DNA of 52,883 nt from Candidatus Limosilactobacillus merdigallinarum (lineage in GTDB: Bacteria; Bacillota; Bacilli; Lactobacillales; Lactobacillaceae). The notes under the pieces were generated by a model. That model did not search any database. It was not told the DNA's origin and saw only the letters and a program-made list of their open reading frames with translations. The DNA lies in the NCBI GenBank assembly GCA_019114515.1, contig DXFH01000028.1:1-52883 (forward strand). Reading direction: 5' to 3'. This document shows, one piece after another, positions 1 through 9,693 of the stretch (its first letter is position 1; each line of letters begins with the position of its first letter). A program made the position numbers and the translations under genes.

Positions 1-132
1 TTTTGGTAATGAATGATATTCAAATTTCTTATGTGTTACTACATAAACAGTCATAAAAATTCTCCCAATTAGAATTAATAATTATGTATTTTAGTTAATT
101 AAAATTTAACTTTACAGTTTCTGAAAAATAAA

Positions 133-1569
133 TCACTTAATTTTGTTAAAACCAGATGTTAACAATGATTTAGCTTGTTGTATGATAGGAGCTTTTAATA
201 TGATTAACCCCAGTGTATAGATAATAAATCCAGCAAAAACCTCTACACATAAATTTGGTATGCTCATATGAATCGTTAATGCCAATCTATATACAACAAT
301 AAACATAATGAAGCCACACAAAATGTATTTCCAAGTTGGGCCAAATAATTTTCTACGACTTATGGTTGTTCTTATAAAGTATAACTGTACACTGGTTACC
401 ACTAATTCAGAAATATCAGTTGCTAAAGCAGCTCCCTTTGCTCCCCATGCAGCAATTAAGAACAAGTTGCATACAATGTTAACCACAGCGCCTGATGTAA
501 CGGAAATAGTATACTCATTCGTTCGATTAACTGGCATTAAATACTGTGTTCCAGTTACGTTACTCCACGCAATAAATAATATTACTGGAGCTTCAATCAT
601 CATAAGTTCCCCAGCTGGAGCAAATGCTTGCCCTAAAAACCAAGGTGCTAATGGCTTAGCAATTGCCATGAGACCAAACATCATCGGAACCGCTAATGCA
701 GTGATAAAATCAAAAGAATTATACAAACTTTGTCGTATACCTTTCACGTCTCCATTAGAAAATTTATTGGCAATATGAGGCAACATAACCTGACCAGAAG
801 CAGTAACAACAGCTAGAACTACTTTTACAATTTTATCCGTATTCTCAAATTGTCCCAATTGATTTTGTGTTGACATTTTACCAAGCATTAGACGATTAAC
901 TACCAGATAAATTTGCGTGGTAATTGTAGGGACAAAAAGCAAAAAAGCTGGATAAAAATGTTTAAATGGATGCCAACTTCTTATAGGCACCCAAGAAACC
1001 TCTTTTCGTAAGTACGGCCACAGGGACAAGTTACCAATTAAGCTTGAAGCTCCTAACAAAACAATATACTTGCCCAGATCATTATGGCCTTTGACTAACG
1101 TAAAGATCAAAGCAACGGAGATTAATTTAACGATCATATTACGAAGAACCGTCTTTTGAAAGTCCTCCATCCCCATAAAGTACCAAGAAACGTCAATCCC
1201 GGCACCAATGATCCATAAAGATTGAAGTAAGAAATAGCGCTTGAAAGTAGAACTGAAAAGAAATACTGCAACCAAATATGCAATTAATGCAGCGGAAATA
1301 GTTATCGCTTGCAATACCTCAATGCCCCAGAAAATACGTGATCGATCTTCCTTGTTTTCACGATGATAAGCAACTTCACGATTCCCATATAGAGCAATGC
1401 CCATTTGCCCAAAAAGCATAAAAAAGGTCATCCAACTATTCGTATAAGAATTAATTCCGACTAAATCTGGGCCCAAAACCCGTGAAATATATGGAACTGT
1501 GATTAAAGGCACCAATAATAAGAGGACCTGGTAAATCACATTATACAAATAGTTTTTGATGACCTTCAT
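133..1569 (-). CDS. Wzx-type polysaccharide flippase
   Basis: A 478-residue, very hydrophobic protein with about a dozen membrane segments and the typical N-terminus of the oligosaccharide flippase/MATE-like superfamily (an early hydrophobic stretch, then PYISRVLG near residues 26-33). Members translocate undecaprenyl-diphosphate-linked repeat units across the membrane in Wzx/Wzy polysaccharide assembly. It starts two bases after the glf stop, with its Shine-Dalgarno sequence inside the glf end, so the two are translationally close. It is the last gene of the EPS operon visible here. Family assignment is secure; substrate is inferred from context only. Confidence 0.88.
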   Translation of the reverse strand: MKVIKNYLYNVIYQVLLLLVPLITVPYISRVLGPDLVGINSYTNSWMTFFMLFGQMGIALYGNREVAYHRENKEDRSRIFWGIEVLQAITISAALIAYLVAVFLFSSTFKRYFLLQSLWIIGAGIDVSWYFMGMEDFQKTVLRNMIVKLISVALIFTLVKGHNDLGKYIVLLGASSLIGNLSLWPYLRKEVSWVPIRSWHPFKHFYPAFLLFVPTITTQIYLVVNRLMLGKMSTQNQLGQFENTDKIVKVVLAVVTASGQVMLPHIANKFSNGDVKGIRQSLYNSFDFITALAVPMMFGLMAIAKPLAPWFLGQAFAPAGELMMIEAPVILFIAWSNVTGTQYLMPVNRTNEYTISVTSGAVVNIVCNLFLIAAWGAKGAALATDISELVVTSVQLYFIRTTISRRKLFGPTWKYILCGFIMFIVVYRLALTIHMSIPNLCVEVFAGFIIYTLGLIILKAPIIQQAKSLLTSGFNKIK

Positions 1570-1571
1570 AG

Positions 1572-2693
1572 TTAATCTTTAAACTCCTTATCAACTGCAA
1601 TTAATGCAGCATTAAGTACTTGATCCATATTGTAATACCGATACTGACCAAGTCTACCACCAAATATTACATTAGGAGCCTCTTTTTCTGCTAATTTAGC
1701 ATATTCTTTATAGAGTGAGTTATTTTCAGTGTTGTTGATTGGGTAGTATGGCTCATCACCACGATGCCAATCAGCTGGGTATTCGCGAGTAATGATTGTC
1801 TTACCCTTATCACCCTTGCCAAATTCAAAGTGCTTGTGCTCAATGATACGCGTATATGGCGTTTCCGCATCCGTATAATTAACCACTGCATTACCTTGGT
1901 GATTGTCTTCATTTAATTCTTCAGTTTCAAAATGTAAGCTCCGGTATTGTAACTCGCCTAATTTGTAATCGAAGTATTGATCAATCATCCCGGTAAAGAC
2001 AATTTTAGGAAATTCACTGACATATTCATCTTTATGATCAAAGAAATCAGTGTTTAATTCCACATCAATGAGGTCACTAGCTAGCATCTTCTCAACGATC
2101 TGTGTGTACCCGCCAATCGGAATACCTTGATAGCTATCATTGAAATAGTTGTTGTCATAGGTTAAACGAACCGGCAAACGGCGAATAATGAATGATGGGA
2201 GTTCGGTTGCCTTACGTCCCCATTGCTTTTCTGTGTAGCCTTTGATTAACTTTTCATAAATGTCACGGCCAATCAAAGAGATTGCCTGTTCTTCCAGGTT
2301 CTGAGGCTTTTTCCCAGCCATCTCTTGCCGCTGCTCATTAATTTTTGCAAGAGCTTCCTTCGGCGTGCTGGTACCCCACATCTCATTGAAAGTGTTCATA
2401 TTAAAAGGCAGGTTATACATCTGTCCTTTGTAGTTAGCGACTGGTGAATTCGTGTACCGGTTAAATTCAGCAAACTGGTTAACGTACTGCCAGATTTTTT
2501 TGTTCGAAGTATGGAAAATGTGAGCACCATATTCGTGAACCTGAATTCCATCAACCTCTTTGGTGTAAATATTCCCGGCAATGTGATCACGCTTTTCGAT
2601 CATCTTAACATGTTTGCCACGCTTAGCAGCCTCATAAGCAAAAGCAGCACCAAACAATCCGGAACCTACTATTAAATAGTCATATTTAGACAT
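1572..2693 (-). CDS. glf: UDP-galactopyranose mutase
   Basis: The 373-residue product matches the full length of bacterial Glf. It interconverts UDP-galactopyranose and UDP-galactofuranose in the cytoplasm using reduced FAD. Visible are the N-terminal FAD-binding fold (VGSGLFGAAFAYEA, about residues 9-22), the family motif RRLPVRLTYDNNYF in the middle, and the C-terminal GGRLGQYRYYNMDQ segment that contacts flavin and substrate. It sits between a family 2 glycosyltransferase and the Wzx flippase, so the polymer probably carries galactofuranose (inference). Confidence 0.95.
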   Translation of the reverse strand: MSKYDYLIVGSGLFGAAFAYEAAKRGKHVKMIEKRDHIAGNIYTKEVDGIQVHEYGAHIFHTSNKKIWQYVNQFAEFNRYTNSPVANYKGQMYNLPFNMNTFNEMWGTSTPKEALAKINEQRQEMAGKKPQNLEEQAISLIGRDIYEKLIKGYTEKQWGRKATELPSFIIRRLPVRLTYDNNYFNDSYQGIPIGGYTQIVEKMLASDLIDVELNTDFFDHKDEYVSEFPKIVFTGMIDQYFDYKLGELQYRSLHFETEELNEDNHQGNAVVNYTDAETPYTRIIEHKHFEFGKGDKGKTIITREYPADWHRGDEPYYPINNTENNSLYKEYAKLAEKEAPNVIFGGRLGQYRYYNMDQVLNAALIAVDKEFKD

Positions 2694-2711
2694 GATTACC
2701 TATCTCCTAAA

Positions 2712-3662
2712 TCATTCTCGTAGTTTTCTAGCATATACAGTCATAAGATACGTTGTAAATATTTTACCTTTTAGTGTGTCTTTCACAGGAGGTAATTTTA
2801 TAGCTAAGCATAAGTTAGTAATTAGCGTACCTCCGGAAAACACTTTAGCATATTCACTAACATACTTTTTCTTCTTCCCATTCAGTTTGTCACCATAAAC
2901 GTGCTTGAATTCATTAATCATCATAAAAGCTCCCTTTGTACGCTTTAAGTCAGCACTCTGGTGCAAAGCTCGATGTAGGTAATTTCTTACTGACCTGGTT
3001 TCATAACTTCCCATCACGTTATCACCATGTTGACGATATAGTAATGTAGCCTCATCTAAATAGACTACTTTACCAAACGCAGAAGCAATTAGCGCGAGCC
3101 ACCAATCATGCATGTATACTTTGCTAAGATCAGTACGTGCATTTTCTGCTTCAATTTTTAGTGATTGATTAATCATCATAGTGCAACCAGTGACACAATT
3201 TCGAAACATTAAATGATAAAAATCATGCCACACGCGGTCGCCATTCATCCTATGCGTACCCTGTAACCTTTCATTTACTACTTTTAAATCAGAATGTATA
3301 CAAATTGGCATCTGCTGATAAGGTTGTTTAACCATACATTGTAGAGTTTCAGCGATCTTATCTGGTAGCCACAAATCATCTTGATCAGAAAACATATAAA
3401 AATCTGCATCAGTCTTGTCAAGAAGTTCCATAAACGATTTTACAACGCCAACATTTTGAATTTTCTTTTCATTAAAAAATGTAATTCGATCGTCTTTTTC
3501 AGCATATGACTTAATAATATTTGTTGTATTGTCTTTGGAACCATCATCACGAATGTATAGATGCCAGTTACTATAGGTTTGGTCAACTATCGATTGAATT
3601 TGTTCACCTAAATATTGTTCACCATTATAAGTGGACATTAAAATTGCAACCTGCTTTTCCAT
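2712..3662 (-). CDS. Glycosyltransferase family 2 (rhamnosyl- or galactofuranosyltransferase-like)
   Basis: A 316-residue GT-A enzyme. The N-terminus carries the GT2 start MSTYNGEQYL (residues 9-18), the nucleotide-binding DDGS at 39-42 and the DQDD metal-binding motif at 93-96. Such enzymes add one sugar from a nucleotide donor to the lipid-linked repeat unit on the cytoplasmic face. Neighbouring rfb and glf genes make dTDP-rhamnose and UDP-Galf, so either is a plausible donor; the sequence does not decide. It lies 17 bases downstream of the chain-length gene in the same operon. Confidence 0.87.
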   Translation of the reverse strand: MEKQVAILMSTYNGEQYLGEQIQSIVDQTYSNWHLYIRDDGSKDNTTNIIKSYAEKDDRITFFNEKKIQNVGVVKSFMELLDKTDADFYMFSDQDDLWLPDKIAETLQCMVKQPYQQMPICIHSDLKVVNERLQGTHRMNGDRVWHDFYHLMFRNCVTGCTMMINQSLKIEAENARTDLSKVYMHDWWLALIASAFGKVVYLDEATLLYRQHGDNVMGSYETRSVRNYLHRALHQSADLKRTKGAFMMINEFKHVYGDKLNGKKKKYVSEYAKVFSGGTLITNLCLAIKLPPVKDTLKGKIFTTYLMTVYARKLRE

Positions 3663-3679
3663 AATGCAACCTCAAGAAC

Positions 3680-4300
3680 CTAGTTGATCTTCTTATAGCT
3701 TGTCCAGCCAAAGGCAATTAGCATCCCAATTAAAGCACCTAAAGCTGCTCCCAAAACTGCATATTTTTTAGCTGATGGTGATGTCCTACTTACAGCATCA
3801 CTCTTTCTTGCAGGAGCTAACAATTTAACTTCCGCAGAACTTGGATTCATACTTCTAAACTCATCCTTAAATGCATGGGCAACTGAGTTAGCAATTTTAG
3901 TAGAAGCATTAGGATTATCAGTGGTAACTCTGATTTCCATAACCAATGAATGATCTTCACTACTTGTATGAGTATCTTTGGTCAAGTCACTGACATTATA
4001 TCTATAACGTAACTTCTTAGGTAGTAATGAATGTGCTTTACGCATAACTTGCGGATCTTTAATCTGGTCTTCATAAGTATCCATCATGTTTAAATCAGAC
4101 ATAACCGTGGAATTACGATAATTATTTCTATCCAGGTTATGACCAATAACAATATTTGTTCTAGCGGAATAAGACGTAGTTTGTTTATGCTTTGCATACA
4201 AGCCAGCACAGCCGCCACCTAAAATCATAAAAATTACGATAATAATTAAGTTTTTTAAAATTATTTTTGAAATGTTAGCTAGACTTTGTTTACTATTCAT
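3680..4300 (-). CDS. Wzz/YveK-family chain-length determinant protein
   Basis: A 206-residue protein with a membrane segment near residues 14-34, an extracytoplasmic central domain containing polar Wzz-like sequence, and a second membrane segment near 180-200. This is the layout of Gram-positive Wzz/CpsC/YveK proteins, which set chain length and normally activate a partner tyrosine kinase. No kinase or phosphatase gene is seen in the window, which is unusual for this partner. Its start overlaps the end of the polymerase gene by 8 bases, indicating translational coupling. Confidence 0.82.
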   Translation of the reverse strand: MNSKQSLANISKIILKNLIIIVIFMILGGGCAGLYAKHKQTTSYSARTNIVIGHNLDRNNYRNSTVMSDLNMMDTYEDQIKDPQVMRKAHSLLPKKLRYRYNVSDLTKDTHTSSEDHSLVMEIRVTTDNPNASTKIANSVAHAFKDEFRSMNPSSAEVKLLAPARKSDAVSRTSPSAKKYAVLGAALGALIGMLIAFGWTSYKKIN

Positions 4301-5489
4301 AATTATCTCCTTTTACGCCGTAATTAACATTATTAGCTAGTAACGCTATCAAAAATGGATTAAACGTGATTTCTAATAAGTGTTGATCTATTAAACTGCT
4401 AATAGTAATCATTAGCATAATTGCTGTAAGCAAATATTCATGTTTCAATGTTGATCTTATTGAAATAGCTATGATAACGACAACCACTAAGGCTCCAATT
4501 AATAGTCCATATATTAAAAGTAAACGCATATAAGATGAGTCAATAAAGAAGTATCTCCATGGTTGCTTTTTGGCCATTTTCAATCCACTAGATCCTCCCC
4601 ATCCTCTTTCTGCAATATGTTGTCCAAAAACTGTTAATCCGTATGTGTTAAGACCACGTCTCCCTAATTCCAGTCGTCCAGACAATAATCCGTTTATGCG
4701 GCGCATGATGCCATTATCACCGGAATAGAAGTAATTGAACAGGAAATATACGTATGGAAGAACAATATTCAAAAACCAAAAGGTTTTACAAATATTAATA
4801 GATATCTTTTTCCCGCTATCAGCCCTCTTAGCAAGCAAAATAGTAATAATAAAAAGTAATATCATTAAGCCGTCTAATCTTGCATTTGTGACTAAAAACA
4901 TTAACAAATCAACAATTACAATGACAAAATAATCCCGAAAAGTTAAATCCTCATAGTGATAAAAACACCAGGCAAAGATCCAATATAGCACATACGCTGC
5001 AAGGTCTGTTGGATAATCAATTCCAAGAGCTAAACGAGGAATACGGCTACGATAGTACGTTAGATTGGTAATAACGCCAATTACTGAGTATAGAAACGTC
5101 ATACTAAGTAATATACCATTAACCCAAAGATACGTATGTATTATCTTATCAAAATCTACATTACGCGCGGCAATGACAAATGCAGTCATAATCATTAAAG
5201 ATGTGATCTTACTTTTACGCCAAGAAATTACTGCCAGTCCAAAAATTCCAAATAGTATCAATAATTGCCACCACTGATAATGATCAAAAGTTACTATTTT
5301 TATGAGTAATAATCCGACCATTAAATAGGCAATATAGTTTAAATATTTAACCACTAAATACGACATGAAAGTGGTGTTAATAATAAAAGACACAAACAGT
5401 ACCACAACAAACGCAAACATATACAAGCTTTCACCTGTAATTTCTGTGTTCATGATTGTTTGCCACTTGTTTCTCAACCTTGATACCAC
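4293..5489 (-). CDS. Wzy-like polysaccharide polymerase
   Basis: A 398-residue protein with roughly ten predicted membrane segments and a large extracytoplasmic loop around residues 250-310. Polymerases of Wzx/Wzy systems diverge strongly and are recognised by topology and context rather than motifs; both fit here. It would join repeat units on the outer membrane face. It is followed, with overlap, by the chain-length protein. The assignment rests on hydropathy and neighbours. Confidence 0.75.
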   Translation of the reverse strand: MVSRLRNKWQTIMNTEITGESLYMFAFVVVLFVSFIINTTFMSYLVVKYLNYIAYLMVGLLLIKIVTFDHYQWWQLLILFGIFGLAVISWRKSKITSLMIMTAFVIAARNVDFDKIIHTYLWVNGILLSMTFLYSVIGVITNLTYYRSRIPRLALGIDYPTDLAAYVLYWIFAWCFYHYEDLTFRDYFVIVIVDLLMFLVTNARLDGLMILLFIITILLAKRADSGKKISINICKTFWFLNIVLPYVYFLFNYFYSGDNGIMRRINGLLSGRLELGRRGLNTYGLTVFGQHIAERGWGGSSGLKMAKKQPWRYFFIDSSYMRLLLIYGLLIGALVVVVIIAISIRSTLKHEYLLTAIMLMITISSLIDQHLLEITFNPFLIALLANNVNYGVKGDNYE

Positions 5490-5508
5490 AATGTTTCCTC
5501 ACTTAAAG

Positions 5509-6351
5509 TCAATCAATTTCGTTTAAAAATTCATTCAATGCTTCTTCCCAAGTTGGGATCTTAAAACCAGTTGCTTCTGCCTTTTGCAGACTCATGATGG
5601 AGTGCCGCGGGCGATATACCTTTTGTGGATACTGTTCTGATGTAACGGGTTCCACATCCACTGGTTTGTCTTTCAATATTTCTTTTGCAAATTCGTACCA
5701 AGAACAGCTATTTTCATTAGATAACTGGTAGGTACCGTAATCACAATCATGCTGAATCAGATACAGCATAAAGTTAGCTAAAGTATAAGTCCAGGTTGGA
5801 CGACCAACCTGATCATTCACAACCGTTAATTTATCATGACTTTCTGCCAGGCGCAACATTGTATAGACAAAGTTATGACCGTACTGACCAAAAACCCAGG
5901 ATGTACGCACAATGTAGTACTTATCTAATGTTTGGCATACTGCTTCTTCGCCAGCCAACTTTGCCCTACCATATTCGTTCTTCGGATTAGTAGCAGCATC
6001 ATCAGCATATTCACCCTGGTTAGTACCATCGAATACGTAATCGGTGCTGATGTACACCATCGTAGCTCCGACGGTCTTTGCTGCAGCGACCACATTCTGT
6101 GTACCGTCAACATTGACTTGCCAGTTAAGCTGCTTCTTTTCGTCTTCAGCCGCATCCACAGCCGTAAAAGCAGCACAGTGGAAAATGACTTTAGGCCGTT
6201 CAGCCTTAATCACATTCATCGTTTGTTCAGCATTGGTGATATCCATAGTATCAGAACCAAAAGCAGCGTATTTGATTCCTTTACTATCAAGGAGCTTGCA
6301 CATTTCCGTGCCTAACTGCCCTTTGGCACCGGTGATAACATAATCAGCCAT
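5509..6351 (-). CDS. rfbD: dTDP-4-dehydrorhamnose reductase
   Basis: The 280-residue product is a full-length RmlD/RfbD, the last enzyme of dTDP-L-rhamnose synthesis, reducing dTDP-4-keto-rhamnose with NAD(P)H. The Rossmann motif GAKGQLG is at residues 8-14, STDYVFDG at 102-109 and the catalytic Tyr127-x3-Lys131 pair (YGRAK) is present. It is separated from rfbB by a 48-base gap holding an intrinsic terminator, so its expression may be lower than that of rfbACB or depend on readthrough. Confidence 0.95.
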   Translation of the reverse strand: MADYVITGAKGQLGTEMCKLLDSKGIKYAAFGSDTMDITNAEQTMNVIKAERPKVIFHCAAFTAVDAAEDEKKQLNWQVNVDGTQNVVAAAKTVGATMVYISTDYVFDGTNQGEYADDAATNPKNEYGRAKLAGEEAVCQTLDKYYIVRTSWVFGQYGHNFVYTMLRLAESHDKLTVVNDQVGRPTWTYTLANFMLYLIQHDCDYGTYQLSNENSCSWYEFAKEILKDKPVDVEPVTSEQYPQKVYRPRHSIMSLQKAEATGFKIPTWEEALNEFLNEID

Positions 6352-6363
6352 TATTTAACCTCC

Positions 6364-6392
6364 AAAAAAAGAGGGAGTGAAGCCCCCTCCCC
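6364..6392 (-). terminator. Intrinsic terminator inside the EPS operon
   Basis: On the minus strand a GC-rich hairpin with a GAGGG.../...CCCTC stem (6371-6389) is followed directly by seven T residues. It lies between the rfbB stop (6400) and the rfbD start (6351); the rfbD Shine-Dalgarno GGAGGT comes right after the T-run. It should attenuate transcription into rfbD and the assembly genes unless readthrough or antitermination occurs. Confidence 0.8.
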
Positions 6393-6399
6393 TTATTTT

Positions 6400-7383
6400 T
6401 TACTTTAACTTGGCCTTAGCTTTCAGTGGACGCCACCAATCTTCATGACTGGTGTACCAATCAATGGTCTTAATGATCCCAGTATCGAAGGTGTATTCAG
6501 GCTTCCAACCTAATTCAGTTTCGATCTTAGTCGGGTCGATACCGTAACGCTTATCGTGTCCCGGACGGTCTTTAACATATTCAATCAAGTCCGTTGAAGC
6601 GCCCAAGTGCTTGATGATCAAGTTAACAATCTCGTTGTTGTTGCGTTCGTTGTGGCCACCAACGTTGTAAACCTCACCTGGCTTGCCCTTCCGCAATACG
6701 AGGTCGATCGCACGGCAATGATCTGTGACATATAGCCAATCACGAATATTCTTGCCATCACCATAAATTGGCAGCTTCTTGCCATCCATCGCATTGGATA
6801 CCATCAATGGAATCAGTTTTTCTGGGAATTGGTAAGGGCCATAGTTGTTAGAACAACGAGTAATGTTGACATTCAAACCGTAAGTGTTGTGGTAAGCCCG
6901 TACCACCATATCAGCACTAGCTTTGGAAGCGGAGTATGGTGAGTTTGGTTCGATCGGCGTGGTTTCTTTAAAGTAACCGGTCTTGCCCAACGTACCATAA
7001 ACCTCGTCGGTAGAAACTTGCAGGAACTTTTCAACTCCTTCATGCTTGGCAACTTCCAGTAATGACAAAGTACCTTGCACATTAGTTTCAACAAAGATTT
7101 CGGGGTGCAGGATTGAACGGTCAACATGTGATTCCGCTGCAAAGTTCACAATGTGATCAATGCTAAATTCGTGAACTAAATGAGTAACCAATTCGCGGTT
7201 AACAATGTTACCCTTCACAAAATGGTAATGTGGATTATCTTTAATGTCATCCAGGTTGTGAATGTTACCAGCATAAGTTAACAGGTCTAAGTTAACCAGA
7301 TTATCATCCGGGTGTGCCTTTAACATGTAGTGGATAAAGTTACTACCGATAAAGCCAGCACCACCAGTAACTAAAATGTTCAT
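6400..7383 (-). CDS. rfbB: dTDP-glucose 4,6-dehydratase
   Basis: The 327-residue SDR-family enzyme converts dTDP-glucose to dTDP-4-keto-6-deoxyglucose. The NAD-binding motif GGAGFIGS is at residues 7-14, the catalytic STDEVYG at 124-130 (with the Asp-Glu pair of this family) and the Tyr150-x3-Lys154 motif YSASK. It starts one base after the rfbC stop and belongs to the rfbA-rfbC-rfbB block. Confidence 0.97.
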   Translation of the reverse strand: MNILVTGGAGFIGSNFIHYMLKAHPDDNLVNLDLLTYAGNIHNLDDIKDNPHYHFVKGNIVNRELVTHLVHEFSIDHIVNFAAESHVDRSILHPEIFVETNVQGTLSLLEVAKHEGVEKFLQVSTDEVYGTLGKTGYFKETTPIEPNSPYSASKASADMVVRAYHNTYGLNVNITRCSNNYGPYQFPEKLIPLMVSNAMDGKKLPIYGDGKNIRDWLYVTDHCRAIDLVLRKGKPGEVYNVGGHNERNNNEIVNLIIKHLGASTDLIEYVKDRPGHDKRYGIDPTKIETELGWKPEYTFDTGIIKTIDWYTSHEDWWRPLKAKAKLK

Positions 7384-7384
7384 C

Positions 7385-7960
7385 TTACTTGTCCTCCTCG
7401 TAAGTAAAGTTCATTTCAGCATCCTTAAATGATGGGTGATGCTGGTCCTTTTCGGATAAGATCAGGTGGTCAGTTGGCATTGGCCAATCAATTGCCAAGT
7501 CAGGGTCATCAAAAGCAATCCCCCGATCAGCTTCAGGAGAATAGTAACCGTCAACCTTGTAAGCAACATTTACGTTTGGTGTTAAGGTAACAAAGCCGTG
7601 AGCAAAGCCCTTTGGTACCAATAATTGAAGGTGGTTCCATTCACTTAAGATGAAGCCTTGCCACTGGCCAAATGCAGGTGAGCCCTTACGAATATCGACG
7701 ATCACATCGTAAATGGCACCGGTAACCGCACGCAGCAGCTTAGTTTGTGAGTACGGAGCTAATTGGTAGTGCATGCCCCGCAGGACACCTGGCTCTACAG
7801 ACAGGGATTGATTATCCTGAGTGAATTCAATATTAATTCCCGCTTTTTCAAACTTGTTCTTGGTGTAAGTTTCTGTAAAGAAGCCACGGTGGTCTCCGAA
7901 CACATCGGTTTCAACGATCTTTGCACCTGGTAATTTCGTATCAATAACCTTTAATGACAT
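7385..7960 (-). CDS. rfbC: dTDP-4-dehydrorhamnose 3,5-epimerase
   Basis: A 191-residue cupin-fold epimerase acting between RfbB and RfbD. Family hallmarks are visible: DHRGFFTETY near the N-terminus, LRGMHYQ with the catalytic histidine, and VPKGFAHGFVTL after the middle. Length matches the family. It is packed between rfbA (15-base gap) and rfbB (1-base gap). Confidence 0.96.
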   Translation of the reverse strand: MSLKVIDTKLPGAKIVETDVFGDHRGFFTETYTKNKFEKAGINIEFTQDNQSLSVEPGVLRGMHYQLAPYSQTKLLRAVTGAIYDVIVDIRKGSPAFGQWQGFILSEWNHLQLLVPKGFAHGFVTLTPNVNVAYKVDGYYSPEADRGIAFDDPDLAIDWPMPTDHLILSEKDQHHPSFKDAEMNFTYEEDK

Positions 7961-7975
7961 TTTTGAAATACTCCT

Positions 7976-8848
7976 TTATTTACCTTGTTCTGCTAAACGC
8001 AGCATGTACTGACCATAATCATTCTTCTTTAATGGTTGTGCTAACTTAACCAATTGATCAGCATCAATATAACCCATCCGGTAGGCGATTTCTTCGAGGC
8101 AGGCAACCTTCAAGTTCTGCCGCCGTTCGATAGTGGCAATGAAGTTGGATGCTTCCAGCATTGAATCATGTGTACCAGTATCCAACCATGCATAGCCACG
8201 GCCCATCAGCTTAACGTCCAGTTTACCTTCACGCAGGTATTCACTGTTGACATCAGTGATTTCTAATTCACCACGAGCAGACGGTTTGATTTCCTTAGCA
8301 ATGTTAACCACATTATTGTCATAGAAGTATAAACCAGTGATGGCGTAATTGCTCTTTGGGTGCTTAGGCTTTTCTTCGATCGACAAAGCGTGCATCTGGT
8401 CATCAAATTCAACCACGCCAAACCGCTCTGGATCATTGACATGATAGCCAAAGACTGTGGCCCCTTCTGTCTTTTGCGCAGCAGACTGCAGCAGCTTGGA
8501 TAAACCAGAGCCATAGTAGATGTTGTCACCTAAAATCAAGCAAACACTGTCATTGCCAATGAAGTCTTCACCGAGAATGAATGCTTCCGCCAGACCATTT
8601 GGCTTCTCTTGTACCTTGTAGGTAAAGTTCATACCGATACTAGAACCATCACCTAAAAGATCTTGGAATAATGGCATGTATTGAGGAGTAGCAATGATCA
8701 ATACATCCCTGATGCCTGCTAACATCAGCGTTGACAATGGGTAATAAACCATTGGCTTGTCATATACAGGAATCAATTGTTTTGAAATGCTACGGGTGAT
8801 GGGGTACAGACGAGTACCGGAACCACCTGCTAAGATAATACCTTTCAT
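7976..8848 (-). CDS. rfbA: Glucose-1-phosphate thymidylyltransferase
   Basis: This enzyme makes dTDP-glucose from glucose-1-phosphate and dTTP, the first step to dTDP-rhamnose. The start chosen is the ATG at 8848 ([14 protein letters not shown]), because the pyrophosphorylase signature normally begins within the first residues and a GAGGT ribosome binding site lies just upstream; an in-frame ATG at 8866 would add six residues. [10 protein letters not shown] and [13 protein letters not shown] motifs are present. About 290 residues, the usual RmlA length. Confidence 0.96.
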   Translation of the reverse strand: MKGIILAGGSGTRLYPITRSISKQLIPVYDKPMVYYPLSTLMLAGIRDVLIIATPQYMPLFQDLLGDGSSIGMNFTYKVQEKPNGLAEAFILGEDFIGNDSVCLILGDNIYYGSGLSKLLQSAAQKTEGATVFGYHVNDPERFGVVEFDDQMHALSIEEKPKHPKSNYAITGLYFYDNNVVNIAKEIKPSARGELEITDVNSEYLREGKLDVKLMGRGYAWLDTGTHDSMLEASNFIATIERRQNLKVACLEEIAYRMGYIDADQLVKLAQPLKKNDYGQYMLRLAEQGK

Positions 8849-8920
8849 AATGACCTCCTCGATCATTGCAATCTATTAAACACAATTGATATTTTACCAT
8901 ATCCACACACTAGCGAAGCA

Positions 8921-9682
8921 TTAAGCGTGGCCAACGAACTTTCGTTTAAGGAAATTACCACCCTTAACAAACCAATTCGTGTGTTCCATGAAGACATAAT
9001 CCACTTCTTGTGTTTGGTACTGCTGGTGCTGATCCAACCACACATCCAGTAACAATTCACTCAAGAAGCCATAGACTCGCTGTTCATAAGTAGAGTAACT
9101 AGAAATATCCGTCCTGGCTTCTACTTTGCCCAGCACATCAAACATCCACGTCAGGTATTCATCGAGCGGTTGCTTTTTCATGATGAACATATTAAACATA
9201 TGCGCCCAGGTACGCTTCATGACCTTCTCAAAGGAATCGGCGTATTCCGGATAATCTTCCTTAATTACTTGGCGCAGGTTCTCAAATGGCGCGTGCTCAT
9301 GAGCATGCAGGTAGTGAGATTCGTTGGTTTCAATGTAATAGCGACGTTTCTGCGGCAGAATAATGTCCGCAATTTTCAAAATTTCTTGGGTCTGATCCGT
9401 CGACAGAATCGCTGACAGGTCTTTTTGATGATTCAAACTCAGGTAACGACGGTAATGCACTAATCCTAAAGCGTCATAATCCAGGTTCTTCCAGCCCCAG
9501 TACAATGCTGTTAATTCGTTATAATGTGCATTCTTCTTTGAGATATTATCGCCCGTATTGTCACCTTGAAAGGTGTGATTCACGTCCGGATGAAGATCCT
9601 TACCAACAAAAACCGGCAGATACATGGGATCTGTCGGCATTGCGTAATTCTTATGGGTTGCAACTAATACTTGAACTTTCAC
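8921..9682 (-). CDS. DUF4422 domain glycosyltransferase-like protein
   Basis: A 253-residue protein with the DUF4422 layout: an N-terminal VQVLVATHK segment, then NELTALYWGWKNL and LGLVHYRRYLS, then a C-terminal region with WxF segments. DUF4422 proteins occur in capsule and EPS clusters and are regarded as glycosyltransferases. It follows the priming transferase by 11 bases, so it may add the second sugar of the repeat unit (inference). No biochemical function can be read from the sequence alone. Confidence 0.8.
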   Translation of the reverse strand: MKVQVLVATHKNYAMPTDPMYLPVFVGKDLHPDVNHTFQGDNTGDNISKKNAHYNELTALYWGWKNLDYDALGLVHYRRYLSLNHQKDLSAILSTDQTQEILKIADIILPQKRRYYIETNESHYLHAHEHAPFENLRQVIKEDYPEYADSFEKVMKRTWAHMFNMFIMKKQPLDEYLTWMFDVLGKVEARTDISSYSTYEQRVYGFLSELLLDVWLDQHQQYQTQEVDYVFMEHTNWFVKGGNFLKRKFVGHA

Positions 9683-9693
9683 CGTTGTTCACC

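Noticed and set aside
308-778. 156-codon plus-strand open frame inside the flippase gene
   Set aside because: Antisense shadow of a hydrophobic gene; no ribosome binding site and no family match.
5932-6343. Two overlapping plus-strand frames across rfbD
   Set aside because: Both are antisense to conserved rfbD motifs and lack ribosome binding sites.
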